The translations under genes were made by a program, and so were the position numbers. The notes under the pieces were generated by a model that worked only from the letters and a program-made list of their open reading frames with translations, was not told the origin of the DNA and did not search any database. Below, piece after piece: positions 42,858-50,686 of a stretch of 64,000 nucleotides of DNA; within the stretch, counting starts at the first letter, position 1, and each line of letters begins with the position of its first letter. The stretch comes from DASRBN01 sp035294305 (GTDB lineage Bacteria > Chloroflexota > Ktedonobacteria > Ktedonobacterales > Ktedonobacteraceae). The stretch lies in NCBI GenBank assembly GCA_035294305.1, contig DATGLD010000008.1:62001-126000 (forward strand), in the 5' to 3' direction.

Positions 42858-45359
42858 CTACTGTTGCAAACCGCTCACAACGCGCGCGTATTTCTCCGCC
42901 AGCGCCTGGGCCTGCTCGTTGGAAACCGACTCGGCCACTACGTGGAACAATGGGCGGTCTGCATCCGGCAGCACCAGCACCCACTCCTTGCCCAGATCAA
43001 TCTTAATGCCGTCAATCGGCTTCGTACGGCGATCCCGGTATTGCTCGCTCAGAATACGCATCACCTTGCCCTTACTTTCCCAGGGACAATTCACCACCGT
43101 CTGGCTGATGTAGTAGGGCGGCAGGTCATCGACCACCTCTGAAAGGCGCATCTCGAACGTTGCCAGCAATTCAAGTAGCTTCATTACCGCGAGCATACCA
43201 TCGAAAGCGGGCTGCATGGCCGGAAAGACATAGCCACCATTGCCATCACCGGCCAGCACCACGCCTTCGCGCCCGGCAGCGCTCAATATCGCGTATGCCT
43301 GTACTCGTGTGTGCTGGATATGCCCCTCGTAGCGTTGCGCTATGTGCTCTAACGCATTTGGGGCCGTCACCGGCGCCGCTACCGTCCCACCGCGATATTT
43401 GCGCAGGAACAGGCTAGTCATCACAGCCAGCATCTTTGTTCCGTCCAGGATACGACCCCGATCATCAACTACCGAAACGCGTTCCCCTCCTGGATCGATG
43501 CGTATGCCCATCTCATTGTTCAATGTCGCGGTAATCGTTGCCAGGCGCTGCAGGTCTTTCTCTATTTCTTCCACCGGACGGGAGAAACGAGATTCGTCCG
43601 TGCTGTTATTCAGCACGATCACCTCGCATCCAAGACGATTGAAAAGCGTTGGCAGTATCTGCGCCGTACTGCCATTGGCATAATCTACCACCAGCTGGAA
43701 TCTGCGCTGCTGCACCAGCTGGGTATCAACCACTCTCATGGCATTGTCAATGTATGGATTGATGACATCTGGATTTTCCAGCACCTCGATCGATCCCAGG
43801 TCATCCAGGTACACACGGCGGAAATCCTCGCGGAAGTAGAGATTTTCGATCTTGCGCTCGGTCGTCTTATTGATATCCAGTCCGTTCTGATCAAAGAACT
43901 TGATATCCACGATGCGCGGGTCATGCGGCGAGAGCCGCACATGTACGCCACCAACCGCATCGGTGTTACGCACGAAATAGCGCGCTACCGGTATCGGCAC
44001 CTGGTTAATGTCATGCACATTAATTCCGGCAGAAGGTAAGCCCGCTACAATCGCGCGCTTGATCATGCGCGAAGTGCGGTGCGATGAATCGCGGTTCAAA
44101 CAGACAATGGAACCCTTAGGGAGAATTGCTCCGTAGGCCGCCCCCAGCTTCGTGGCGAATTCCGGCGTAATATCGACGTTGACCAGACCAGACACGCCGA
44201 AACGACTGAACAGGCCGCGTCTTCCCTGCGATCCCCAGATGATGCTGCTGTTGACCACAGCCCCTGATTCGATCTCCTTATCAGGCCAGATTTTCACGTT
44301 GGGCTGGATGATCGCCCCCTCCTGAACGATAGAGTTATCGCCGATGACCGAGCCCTCGAACATGACCGCTTTACTCTTAATGTTTGTTGAGGAGCCAACA
44401 ATCGCCCCGCGCAGTTCGGCCCGTTCGCCAATATACGAATTGTTCCAGACAATACTGCGATCTACCTGCGACCGTTCGTCCAGAATGGTGTAATGGCCAA
44501 TCGTGCTTGGGCCATGCACGATTGCTCCCGATTTGATCTTGCAATCATGTGCCAGGTAGATGGGGCCATACAACTGGGCATCTTCGTCGATCTCGACACC
44601 TTCCTCGCACCAGATGTTCCCGCCAATGTTTCTCGCGGGTATCTCAACGTCAACATGCCCCTGCAACACATCGGCATTGGCACGCATATATTCAGGCAAG
44701 TTCCCCACATCGCACCAGTAGCCATTCGCAATGTAACCGCAGATGGGGTCGCCTTTATTCAACATGAGAGGGAACAATTCCTGGCTGAAATCGTACTGTT
44801 TATTCTTCTCAAAATACGAAAAGATCTGTGGGTCCAGCACGTAGATGCCGGTATTGATGGTGTCGCTGAAGACCTCGCCCCAGCTTGGCTTCTCTAGAAA
44901 TTGCGTAATGTGTCCCTCTTCATTGGTAATAATCACACCGTATTCCAGTGGATTCGGGACATGGGCCAGCGTCAGTGTTGCCAGCGCCTTTTTCTCGTGG
45001 TGATAGCGAATGATATCGGTCAGGTTGTAATCCGTCAGTGCGTCGCCGCTGATGACCACGAACGGTTCGGTCAACTGGTCCTCCGCGTTCTTCACGCTGC
45101 CAGCAGTACCCAGCGGTACATCTTCTCGCGAATAGGTAATGCGCATGCCGAATTGAGAACCGTTACCGAAATAGTCTTCGATACTGCTTGCCAGGTACTG
45201 GACGGTAACAACCACCTCCGTGATACCATGCCGCTTAAGTAAATGCAGAATATGTTCCATCACCGGCTTTCCGGCGATAGGTACCATTGGTTTAGGACGT
45301 CGAATCGTCAATGGACGTAGCCTCGATCCTTCCCCACCGGCCATAACAACCGCTTTCAT
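42858..45359 (-). CDS. Mannose-1-phosphate guanylyltransferase / phosphomannomutase-like fusion
   Basis: The 833-residue protein joins three parts. Residues 1-240 are a nucleotidyltransferase (MKAVVMAGGEGSRLRPLTIR, PKPMVPIAGKPVMEHIL), probably making GDP-mannose. About 250-370 is a left-handed beta-helix of hexapeptide repeats. About 380-833 is a phosphohexomutase fold. The mutase part is degenerate at its phosphoserine loop: where TASHNP is usual it has RLSPHDP, and it has LNRDSSHRTSRMIK near the start of the domain. It may therefore act mainly as a nucleotidyltransferase with a regulatory mutase-like domain. AAGGAGG precedes ATG 45359; the frame extends upstream into sequence with no ribosome site. 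A role in cell-surface glycan synthesis is likely. Confidence 0.82.
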   Translation of the reverse strand: MKAVVMAGGEGSRLRPLTIRRPKPMVPIAGKPVMEHILHLLKRHGITEVVVTVQYLASSIEDYFGNGSQFGMRITYSREDVPLGTAGSVKNAEDQLTEPFVVISGDALTDYNLTDIIRYHHEKKALATLTLAHVPNPLEYGVIITNEEGHITQFLEKPSWGEVFSDTINTGIYVLDPQIFSYFEKNKQYDFSQELFPLMLNKGDPICGYIANGYWCDVGNLPEYMRANADVLQGHVDVEIPARNIGGNIWCEEGVEIDEDAQLYGPIYLAHDCKIKSGAIVHGPSTIGHYTILDERSQVDRSIVWNNSYIGERAELRGAIVGSSTNIKSKAVMFEGSVIGDNSIVQEGAIIQPNVKIWPDKEIESGAVVNSSIIWGSQGRRGLFSRFGVSGLVNVDITPEFATKLGAAYGAILPKGSIVCLNRDSSHRTSRMIKRAIVAGLPSAGINVHDINQVPIPVARYFVRNTDAVGGVHVRLSPHDPRIVDIKFFDQNGLDINKTTERKIENLYFREDFRRVYLDDLGSIEVLENPDVINPYIDNAMRVVDTQLVQQRRFQLVVDYANGSTAQILPTLFNRLGCEVIVLNNSTDESRFSRPVEEIEKDLQRLATITATLNNEMGIRIDPGGERVSVVDDRGRILDGTKMLAVMTSLFLRKYRGGTVAAPVTAPNALEHIAQRYEGHIQHTRVQAYAILSAAGREGVVLAGDGNGGYVFPAMQPAFDGMLAVMKLLELLATFEMRLSEVVDDLPPYYISQTVVNCPWESKGKVMRILSEQYRDRRTKPIDGIKIDLGKEWVLVLPDADRPLFHVVAESVSNEQAQALAEKYARVVSGLQQ

Positions 45360-45420
45360 AGAGGCCTCCTTGCATGTATGGTGAATCAGAAGTAAAACAC
45401 TCAGGAATAACAGAAAATGA

Positions 45421-45449
45421 AGACGGCGTGGCTTGCTGCCGCGCCGTCT
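45421..45449 (-). terminator. Hairpin terminator of the 45534 small gene
   Basis: AGACGGCG (45421-45428) pairs with CGCCGTCT (45442-45449), with inner GGC/GCC. In the minus direction it is followed by TCATTTTCTGTT. Confidence 0.6.
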
Positions 45450-45533
45450 CAATTGTACAACAATGGTCAAATCAACTGCAAGTGAGCAAGCATACCAGCA
45501 TACCTTACCCCATTGCAATCAAAGACGCTGGTT

Positions 45534-45716
45534 TCATCGCCAATCACTTATCCGGCCATGCTCGACAAGCCAACGTACAAAACGGTGATGATTCGTCTCT
45601 TCCGTAGCTTGCCTTTCCTCATACTCTTCGCGGAGTTGGATGAGCCTGTTGGCTTCTTCTACTGTAAAACCCTCGTCCAGGAGGGCATCGATAAGCAGAT
45701 CAATGTACTGCTGCAT
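45534..45716 (-). CDS. Small acidic helical protein, unknown function
   Basis: A 60-residue protein with a perfect ribosome site (AAAGGAGG, about 8 bases before ATG) starts MQQYIDLLIDALLDEGFTVE. It appears to be two amphipathic helices separated by EGFTVEEANRL, with a charged REEYEERQATEETNHH middle and a C-terminal WLVEHGRISDW. I do not recognise the family. It has its own downstream hairpin terminator and lies upstream of the GMPP/PMM fusion gene on the same strand. Confidence 0.6.
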   Translation of the reverse strand: MQQYIDLLIDALLDEGFTVEEANRLIQLREEYEERQATEETNHHRFVRWLVEHGRISDWR

Positions 45717-45992
45717 ATTTTTTGGTCCTCCTTTGCTTATTTACTTTAAAAGTGCGAACAAACAGACCGCCTCACGAGTACAATCTTACGCAGCATCCAT
45801 GTTATAGAACAGGCACCATCGCGATCAACATTGGATACTGATTGATTGACTGACTGACACAGGAGTTCCATAGGAGCCTTTTTCGCTCAACCCTACCACC
45901 TAGCCGCTGATACCTCATTTTTGCTACCTACTATATATAGTATAGCGTGAAAGCAAATCTTTTTAAAGGGGCAAAAGTGAATGGGCCGGGGG

Positions 45993-46080
45993 TTGAGCAG
46001 TCGAGTCAGCGGCGGTCAACAGGTGACCCGTGTCCGTGTCCCTCCAGAGCGCGTTCCTTCCAGTTCACTCGACTGCTCAA
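45993..46080. repeat. 14-base perfect inverted repeats bounding an 88-base segment
   Basis: TTGAGCAGTCGAGT (45993-46006) and ACTCGACTGCTCAA (46067-46080) are exact reverse complements. The inner 60 bases have no frame or hairpin of note. The flanks show no clear target duplication. It resembles a miniature element, and is followed by a REP-like copy at 46118. The gap 45717-46198 holds nothing else. Confidence 0.7.
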
Positions 46081-46117
46081 TCACCCTGGTGGGTGGGTCC
46101 GCACCCCGCAAGGGCAG

Positions 46118-46144
46118 GTAGGCGCCAACTTCATCGCGCCCTGG
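46118..46144 (+). repeat. Copy of REP-like family 1 palindrome
   Basis: GTAGGCGCCAACTTCATCGC followed by GCCCTGG matches the family with GGGGCC-GAT-ATC-CGCCCC architecture seen at 8319, 61065, 62004 and 62101. Confidence 0.5.
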
Positions 46145-46198
46145 AGTGGGCCGTTCTCTCAATCTCCGAAAGAACGTAGAACCCAAAACATTCCCCAT

Positions 46199-46447
46199 TC
46201 ATGCCCACGTTTCGTTATGGATGTAGTGTTCGATCTCGGCATCGTTATCGTAGTAATAGCTCAAGGCATCGTAAACCTGTGCTAATGTCAGGCGATGAAT
46301 ACTGGCGATTTCCTCGGGGTCTTTTCCTGACTGGAACAGTAGAATGACATGGCGCACACCGGTGCGCGTCCCCTCGATAATGGGCTCTCCACCGTAGATA
46401 GACGAATCGCGAATAATATGTGGATGAGGTGTTCGTTCGATTGCCAT
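46199..46447 (-). CDS. DUF433 protein, orphan antitoxin-like
   Basis: The 82-residue protein has the DUF433 pattern: HIIRDSSIYGGEPIIEGTRTGVRHVI followed by a helix with EEIASIHRLTLAQVYDALSYYYDN. DUF433 proteins usually precede a DUF5615 PIN-like toxin and act as the antitoxin with a small DNA-binding fold. Here no DUF5615 frame follows (the downstream 250 bases hold repeats), so it is an orphan. AAGGAT precedes the start. The other DUF433 in the window (57641-57880) is paired. Confidence 0.78.
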   Translation of the reverse strand: MAIERTPHPHIIRDSSIYGGEPIIEGTRTGVRHVILLFQSGKDPEEIASIHRLTLAQVYDALSYYYDNDAEIEHYIHNETWA

Positions 46448-46703
46448 GGTCCGCAGATCCTTTCTTTCTTTCCCTCTTTGTTTTTCCTATCGTAGTGTAG
46501 TCTTAAAAAACGCCCAGCGTCAATCTATTCTATTCTCCGTCCGCAAATTCCTGGAAATCGTATACAAGAATGTGGAGAAACTCTACCATGTTTGCCTGTT
46601 TTCACAAAATATTCACAATGATGAGGTAGGCTTTCTATCCCCTCGCAAGCCAATTGACCGCCCTTGTACGTCTGCTTGCTGTCAGTGAATTTTCATCAAA
46701 ACC

Positions 46704-46732
46704 TTGACAGAAAACGAAATGCAATGTACAAT
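46704..46732 (+). promoter_or_regulatory. Consensus promoter of leader/small RNA unit
   Basis: TTGACA (46704-46709) and TACAAT (46727-46732) have the ideal 17-base spacing. Transcription should start about 46739, at the head of the structured unit ending at the terminator at 46946-46993. Confidence 0.8.
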
Positions 46733-46759
46733 AAACGCAACGAAAGGAGGTGGTGTGCA

Positions 46760-46834
46760 ATGGACCAACGTCATCGCTGCACAGGCAGCGAGATAATTTT
46801 CCACACCTTCCAGTTGAGAGGTGACCAGCGTTAA
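46760..46834 (+). CDS. Short leader-type ORF (24 codons)
   Basis: The frame MDQRHRCTGSEIIFHTFQLR and four more residues starts 9 bases after a perfect AGGAGG and ends TAA at 46832-46834. It has no membrane or other motif. Translating ribosomes would cover the 46775-46785 segment that takes part in the alternative RNA pairing, so it could be a regulatory leader peptide rather than a functional protein. It could also be accidental, with the G-rich stretch serving RNA structure. Confidence 0.4.
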   Translation: MDQRHRCTGSEIIFHTFQLRGDQR

Positions 46835-46945
46835 GCTGGTTGACTAACTGGCATCCAGTTGTTCTGGGTGAGAGTTGAAAGCTGGTAGGTGAATTTCTTT
46901 CTCGGAGAGATTGAAAGATTTATAATCCCTACCTGTGCAGCGTTC

Positions 46946-46993
46946 CCCCAGAGTAATGGCAAAATCAATATTGCTATTACTCTGGGGTTTTTA
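46946..46993 (+). terminator. Strong intrinsic terminator upstream of birA
   Basis: CCCCAGAGTAATGGCAA pairs with TTGCTATTACTCTGGGG (46971-46987) over 17 positions with one G-U, followed by TTTTTAT. It lies about 130 bases before birA. Confidence 0.9.
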
Positions 46994-47123
46994 TCCACGA
47001 TTTACTTCCCCTCCATTGCTTGCGCTGCAATAGGGCACCTTTTCTCATCTCTATTTCCCTTGGTTTTTGTTAACATTTACACATATTCATAAATCTGAAC
47101 ATAGAGAAGCAGGATAGTCGAAC

Positions 47124-47981
47124 GTGCAGGGCGTTTCGCTCGCTTTAGGAACTCTTCAGCGTCATCTTACTACTCATTTTATCGGAGTTGGAGATCGGTT
47201 GGTCTATCTTCCAACCGTTGAATCAACCAATACGTTGGCAATGCACCTGGCTTTTGAAAGGCCAGATGAAGGGCTGGTGGTGCTTACTGATAATCAAAGC
47301 GCTGGAAAAGGCAGGCAAGGTCACCGGTGGGTAGATGTGCCAGGATGGAATATCCTCTCCTCCACCGTACTGCGACCAGCATTCTCGCCTCACTTGCTCA
47401 TAATGGTTGCTTCGCTGGCTGTCGTTGACGCAATCGCTGAAACCGCTCGCATAGCCGCCACTATCAAATGGCCTAACGATGTTCTCATTGGAGAGCGAAA
47501 AGTCGCTGGTATTTTGATTGAAACCAGCCATGATCCATGGGGCCGCGTGGTTGCCATTGTTGGAATAGGCATCAACGTCAACGGGCATATTCAGGATATG
47601 CTGCAACAGCTCTCTCCACAGGCTTCCCTGCTTGCTAAGGCAACCACCCTTGAGACAGAGTGCGGACACCAGCTCAGCCGCGAGATTCTCCTGGCTCACC
47701 TGTTGCAGCATATTGAAGACGACTACCTTGCTTTACAACAGGAAGCAGCGGGAACAAATTCGGTGCAAACGCCAGCTTCTACGCCTTTCGCTCGGTTGCT
47801 TCGAGAGCGTTGGAAAGGCCGGTTATCAACCATTGGGCGCGCTATTACCGTACGGCAAGGAGATTCCGTAATCGACGGGATCGCTGAGAATGTGGATGAG
47901 AATGGAGAGCTGTTACTCCGTAACCATTCAGGAGCATTGATCACTATTACCTGGGGAACATTGGAATATGTTGCCAGGTAG
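47124..47981 (+). CDS. birA: Biotin--[acetyl-CoA-carboxylase] ligase, monofunctional
   Basis: BirA makes biotinyl-AMP and attaches biotin to the carboxyl-carrier protein. The 285-residue enzyme has STNTLAMHLA, the nucleotide loop SAGKGRQGHRWVDVPGWN, KWPNDVLIGERKVAGILIE, and GIGINVN, with the small C-terminal SH3-like domain. There is no N-terminal winged helix, so it is not the DNA-binding repressor type. Start GTG with AGGA upstream. It lies downstream of the structured RNA unit, which could regulate it, and upstream of greA by 77 bases. Confidence 0.92.
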   Translation: MQGVSLALGTLQRHLTTHFIGVGDRLVYLPTVESTNTLAMHLAFERPDEGLVVLTDNQSAGKGRQGHRWVDVPGWNILSSTVLRPAFSPHLLIMVASLAVVDAIAETARIAATIKWPNDVLIGERKVAGILIETSHDPWGRVVAIVGIGINVNGHIQDMLQQLSPQASLLAKATTLETECGHQLSREILLAHLLQHIEDDYLALQQEAAGTNSVQTPASTPFARLLRERWKGRLSTIGRAITVRQGDSVIDGIAENVDENGELLLRNHSGALITITWGTLEYVAR

Positions 47982-48010
47982 ATCCTATCTTTAAAGATGG
48001 GCCTATGAGT

Positions 48011-48038
48011 TATGGTAGTGGAAGGAGCCCCTACCATA
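48011..48038 (+). promoter_or_regulatory. Hairpin in the greA leader
   Basis: TATGGTAG (48011-48018) pairs with CTACCATA (48031-48038), with GAAGGAG in the loop. It lies 20 bases before the greA start and could affect translation. Confidence 0.4.
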
Positions 48039-48058
48039 GTAGAAGGGAAATACAGGAG

Positions 48059-48523
48059 ATGGAGACACAGAACGTATTCTTAACAGATGACGGACGACAA
48101 CGAGTGCTCAATCAACTTGAGTTCCTGCGCACCGTGAGAAGGGCCGAAGTTGCTCAATATCTACACGATGCCAAGGAATCTGGCGATGTCATTGATAATG
48201 CCGCCTATGATGATGCAAAGAACGAGCAGGCCCGCCTCGAAGGCCGCATTATGGAACTTGAGCAACTACTGGCGAGGGCGTTGCCGATCAGCAAGGTTGA
48301 TACCGACGTCGTTTCGCTGGGCTCTGTTGTTCACTTACGCACCCCCGATGAGCGCCAGTATTGCTATACCATCGTGGGCGCTTTCGAGGCCAATCCAACT
48401 GCTGGCCGCATTTCCAATGAATCTCCGGTGGGTAAAGCACTGCTGGGCCATAGGGTTGGTGATCTGGTGATTGTGTCTACGCCTGGCGGTGTGAAAGAAT
48501 ATACCATTATCTCCATCGAGTAA
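48059..48523 (+). CDS. greA: Transcription elongation factor GreA
   Basis: GreA rescues backtracked RNA polymerase by stimulating cleavage of the transcript. The 154-residue product has the N-terminal coiled coil with the key tip acidic region (ESGDVIDNAAYDDAKNEQARLEGRIMELEQLL) and the C-terminal FKBP-like domain (IVGAFEANPTAGRISNESPVGKALLGHRVGD). The tip lacks the commonest DLSENAEY spelling but keeps D-x-x-D-N-A-x-Y. Start ATG 48059 is chosen because the METQNVFLT start fits the family; AGAAGGG lies 11 bases upstream. Followed by its own terminator. Confidence 0.9.
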   Translation: METQNVFLTDDGRQRVLNQLEFLRTVRRAEVAQYLHDAKESGDVIDNAAYDDAKNEQARLEGRIMELEQLLARALPISKVDTDVVSLGSVVHLRTPDERQYCYTIVGAFEANPTAGRISNESPVGKALLGHRVGDLVIVSTPGGVKEYTIISIE

Positions 48524-48561
48524 CCCTCCCGGCTTTTCGAACGCACATTCGCCAACCATCG

Positions 48562-48605
48562 ACCGACCTGTGGCTTACTTAGAGCAGCCCCAGGTCGGTT
48601 TTTGC
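48562..48605 (+). terminator. Terminator after greA
   Basis: ACCGACCTG (48562-48570) pairs with CAGGTCGGT (48591-48599), extended by GGC/GCC, and is followed by TTTTTG. Confidence 0.85.
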
Positions 48606-48805
48606 TTGGTTCTCCGTTCTTTGGATAAGGATTAAGAACCAGATCGATCGTGCCCTGGCTAGGACCGTTCCCAATCGACCGCAATGAAGGAGGCCCTTTT
48701 GTTTTGAACAGGCTCACCCTATACTTTTTGAATAGAGAGGGTGCAAATTTCTGCAATCAATGTTACAATAGGTGGCACAATTCTGGCAAAGAAATGAGGT
48801 AATAC

Positions 48806-50284
48806 ATGGCCGAAGAACGTGAAATACGATTACAGCGCCTGCGCGAATTGCGCGAACGCGGCATTAACCCCTACCCCAACCGCGTTGAGCGCACGCACAC
48901 CGTCGCGGAAGTGCTGCAATATTTTGATGAATGGCAAGGGCCCGAGGGTTCCTTTACTCTTGCCGGGCGCCTTCGTTCCATGCGCGACCAGGGAAAGATT
49001 ACCTTCGCGCATATCGAGGATGGCACCGGACGCATACAGGTCTTCTTCCGCATTAATGACATTGGGGAGGAGGCCTATCATACCCTGAAATTACTGGATG
49101 TCGGTGACTTCGTGGAGGTGAGCGGCTTCCTTTTCACGACGAAGCGAGGCGAGCGCACCCTGCATGTACGCAATTTCCGCATCATCAGCAAAGGATTGCG
49201 CCCATTACCCGAAAAGTATCATGGGCTTGAGGATGTGGAACTCCGCCAGCGCAAGCGTTATCTGGATTTGATCGCGCATGGCGAAGAGGCCAGGCAGGTC
49301 TTCATTACTCGCAGTCGCGTAATCTCTGCCATGCGCCGTTACCTGGACGAACATGGCTTCGTCGAGGTCGAAACCCCCATCCTGCAGCCGCTCTATGGTG
49401 GCGCTACTGCCCGTCCTTTCATCACACATCATAATGCCTTAGATCGTGATTTATACCTGCGTATCGCTGTAGAGTTATATCTCAAACGCTTAATTATCGG
49501 TGGCTTTGAGCGAGTCTATGAAATTGGCCGTGATTTTCGCAATGAGGGTATCGACCGCAGTCACAATCCTGAATTTACGATGATGGAATGTTATCAAGCC
49601 TATGCTGACTATAACGATATCATGGAACTGGTCGAGAATATGATTTACTCTATCGCCCAGCAAGTAAAGGGCTCGCCGCGCCTCATCTACCAGGGAACCG
49701 AAATTGATCTTACTCCTCCCTGGCCGCGCTATCGCCTGCTCGACGCCATCGAGGAGTTTACCAGCATCGATGTCAACCGTTTCCAGACGCGAGAAAGCCT
49801 GGCAGCAGAGATGCGCAAGCATGGATACGAAGCTGACCCGAAGGTCGGTCGTGGTCGCTTGATCGATGACCTCAAGAGCGCGATGTTTCGTAGCGGTATT
49901 CCGGTACTGCGCCAGGCCCTGTTCCTGACCGATTATCCGCTGGATATCTCTCCCCTGGCGAAGCATCACCGCGAGATTCCAGGAATGGTTGAACGCTTTC
50001 AGCCCTTCATCGGCGGCCTGGAAATGGGCAATGCCTTTACCGAATTGAATGATCCACTCGATCAACGCGCTCGTTTTGAGGATCAGATGCGCCAGCGTGC
50101 CCAGGGCGACGATGAAGCCCAGGTCCTCGACGAAGACTTCCTGGAGGCGATGGAGATTGGCATGCCTCCCACTGGCGGTCTGGGCATCGGCATCGACCGC
50201 CTGACCATGCTTTTTACCGATAAAGAGTCTATTCGCGACGTTATCCTGTTCCCAACAATGCGTAAGACGGCGGAAGAACAGTAG
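48806..50284 (+). CDS. lysS: Lysyl-tRNA synthetase, class II
   Basis: LysS charges tRNA-Lys. The 492-residue enzyme has an N-terminal OB-fold anticodon-binding domain (about 50-165, with FTLAGRLRSMRDQGKITFAHIEDGTG), then a class-II catalytic core: motif 2 FRNEGIDRSHNPEFTMMECYQAY and motif 3 GLGIGIDRLTMLFT. The HxxGxxD-type class I lysine enzyme is not involved. The leader is short with a weak ribosome site (GAGGTAA). It is followed by a palindromic element and tRNA-Val. Confidence 0.95.
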   Translation: MAEEREIRLQRLRELRERGINPYPNRVERTHTVAEVLQYFDEWQGPEGSFTLAGRLRSMRDQGKITFAHIEDGTGRIQVFFRINDIGEEAYHTLKLLDVGDFVEVSGFLFTTKRGERTLHVRNFRIISKGLRPLPEKYHGLEDVELRQRKRYLDLIAHGEEARQVFITRSRVISAMRRYLDEHGFVEVETPILQPLYGGATARPFITHHNALDRDLYLRIAVELYLKRLIIGGFERVYEIGRDFRNEGIDRSHNPEFTMMECYQAYADYNDIMELVENMIYSIAQQVKGSPRLIYQGTEIDLTPPWPRYRLLDAIEEFTSIDVNRFQTRESLAAEMRKHGYEADPKVGRGRLIDDLKSAMFRSGIPVLRQALFLTDYPLDISPLAKHHREIPGMVERFQPFIGGLEMGNAFTELNDPLDQRARFEDQMRQRAQGDDEAQVLDEDFLEAMEIGMPPTGGLGIGIDRLTMLFTDKESIRDVILFPTMRKTAEEQ

Positions 50285-50286
50285 GA

Positions 50287-50405
50287 CTGGTGCTTCCCCA
50301 GAAGTCGGTACGCTCAGATGACAGGGCCGGAGATGCTTCGCGGCCCTCTGCAGCACACGGCAGAGGGCCGCGAAGCATCGTAACTACTTTCTGGGGAAGC
50401 GCCGG
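50287..50405. repeat. MITE-like element with nested palindromes after lysS
   Basis: Outer inverted repeats CTGGTGCTTCCCCAGAA (50287-50303) and TTCTGGGGAAGCGCCGG (50389-50405) bound an inner, perfect 20-base-pair hairpin with arms 50332-50351 and 50360-50379. A shorter relative lies at 16262-16308 with a 26-base identical-but-one segment. No T-run follows the hairpin, so it is not a standard terminator. Confidence 0.8.
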
Positions 50406-50415
50406 TTTGAAATCC

Positions 50416-50444
50416 TTGACAATATTCCTCTCTAATGCTATAGT
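50416..50444 (+). promoter_or_regulatory. Promoter of tRNA-Val
   Basis: TTGACA (50416-50421) and TATAGT (50439-50444), 17 bases apart, lie just upstream of the tRNA gene. Confidence 0.8.
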
Positions 50445-50459
50445 GGCATGTGTCAGCAA

Positions 50460-50531
50460 GGGCGCTTAGCTCAGTGGAAGAGCGCTTCCTTCACACGGAA
50501 GAGGCCACTGGTTCGAGCCCAGTAGCGCCCA
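50460..50531 (+). tRNA. tRNA-Val (anticodon CAC)
   Basis: The acceptor arms GGGCGCT (50460-50466) and AGCGCCC (50524-50530) match perfectly, with discriminator A. The anticodon stem CTTCC/GGAAG holds loop TTCACAC, giving anticodon CAC at 50492-50494 (valine GTG codons). The T-arm contains GGTTCGAGCCC. The 3' CCA is not encoded and would be added by an enzyme such as the cca product at 4325. Confidence 0.95.
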
Positions 50532-50686
50532 CTTTTAACTCGCTATCACCCGCGTGGCTTGACTGCTTTCATTTCTCGCACTACACTACATAGCAAGAGC
50601 CTCCACTGGCGAACATGTTGTAGATTGAACCAGGCAAATATCAACCATCCCCGGCGCTGGCGTACAGATGGATGGAAGAGTCCGCT

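Larger units (their letters stand above)
46739..46995 (+). ncRNA. Structured leader RNA or small RNA upstream of birA
   Basis: The region between a consensus promoter and a strong terminator has ordered structure but no match to a class I know. CGCTGCACAGG (46775-46785) can pair over a long distance with CCTGTGCAGCG (46932-46942), closing a multi-branch of hairpins such as CCAGC-GTTAA-GCTGG and AACTGG-CAT-CCAGTT. The same 5' segment can instead form the local hairpin CGCTGC-ACAG-GCAGCG, so two exclusive states exist, next to the terminator. A 24-codon frame with a perfect ribosome site lies inside. It may be an attenuator/riboswitch for birA (129 bases on) or an independent RNA. T-box sequences are absent. 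Confidence 0.55.

Noticed and set aside
46739..46995. T-box, TPP, SAM, FMN, cobalamin, lysine or THF riboswitch
   Set aside because: None of the conserved core sequences of these classes could be found, so the element is left as unclassified.
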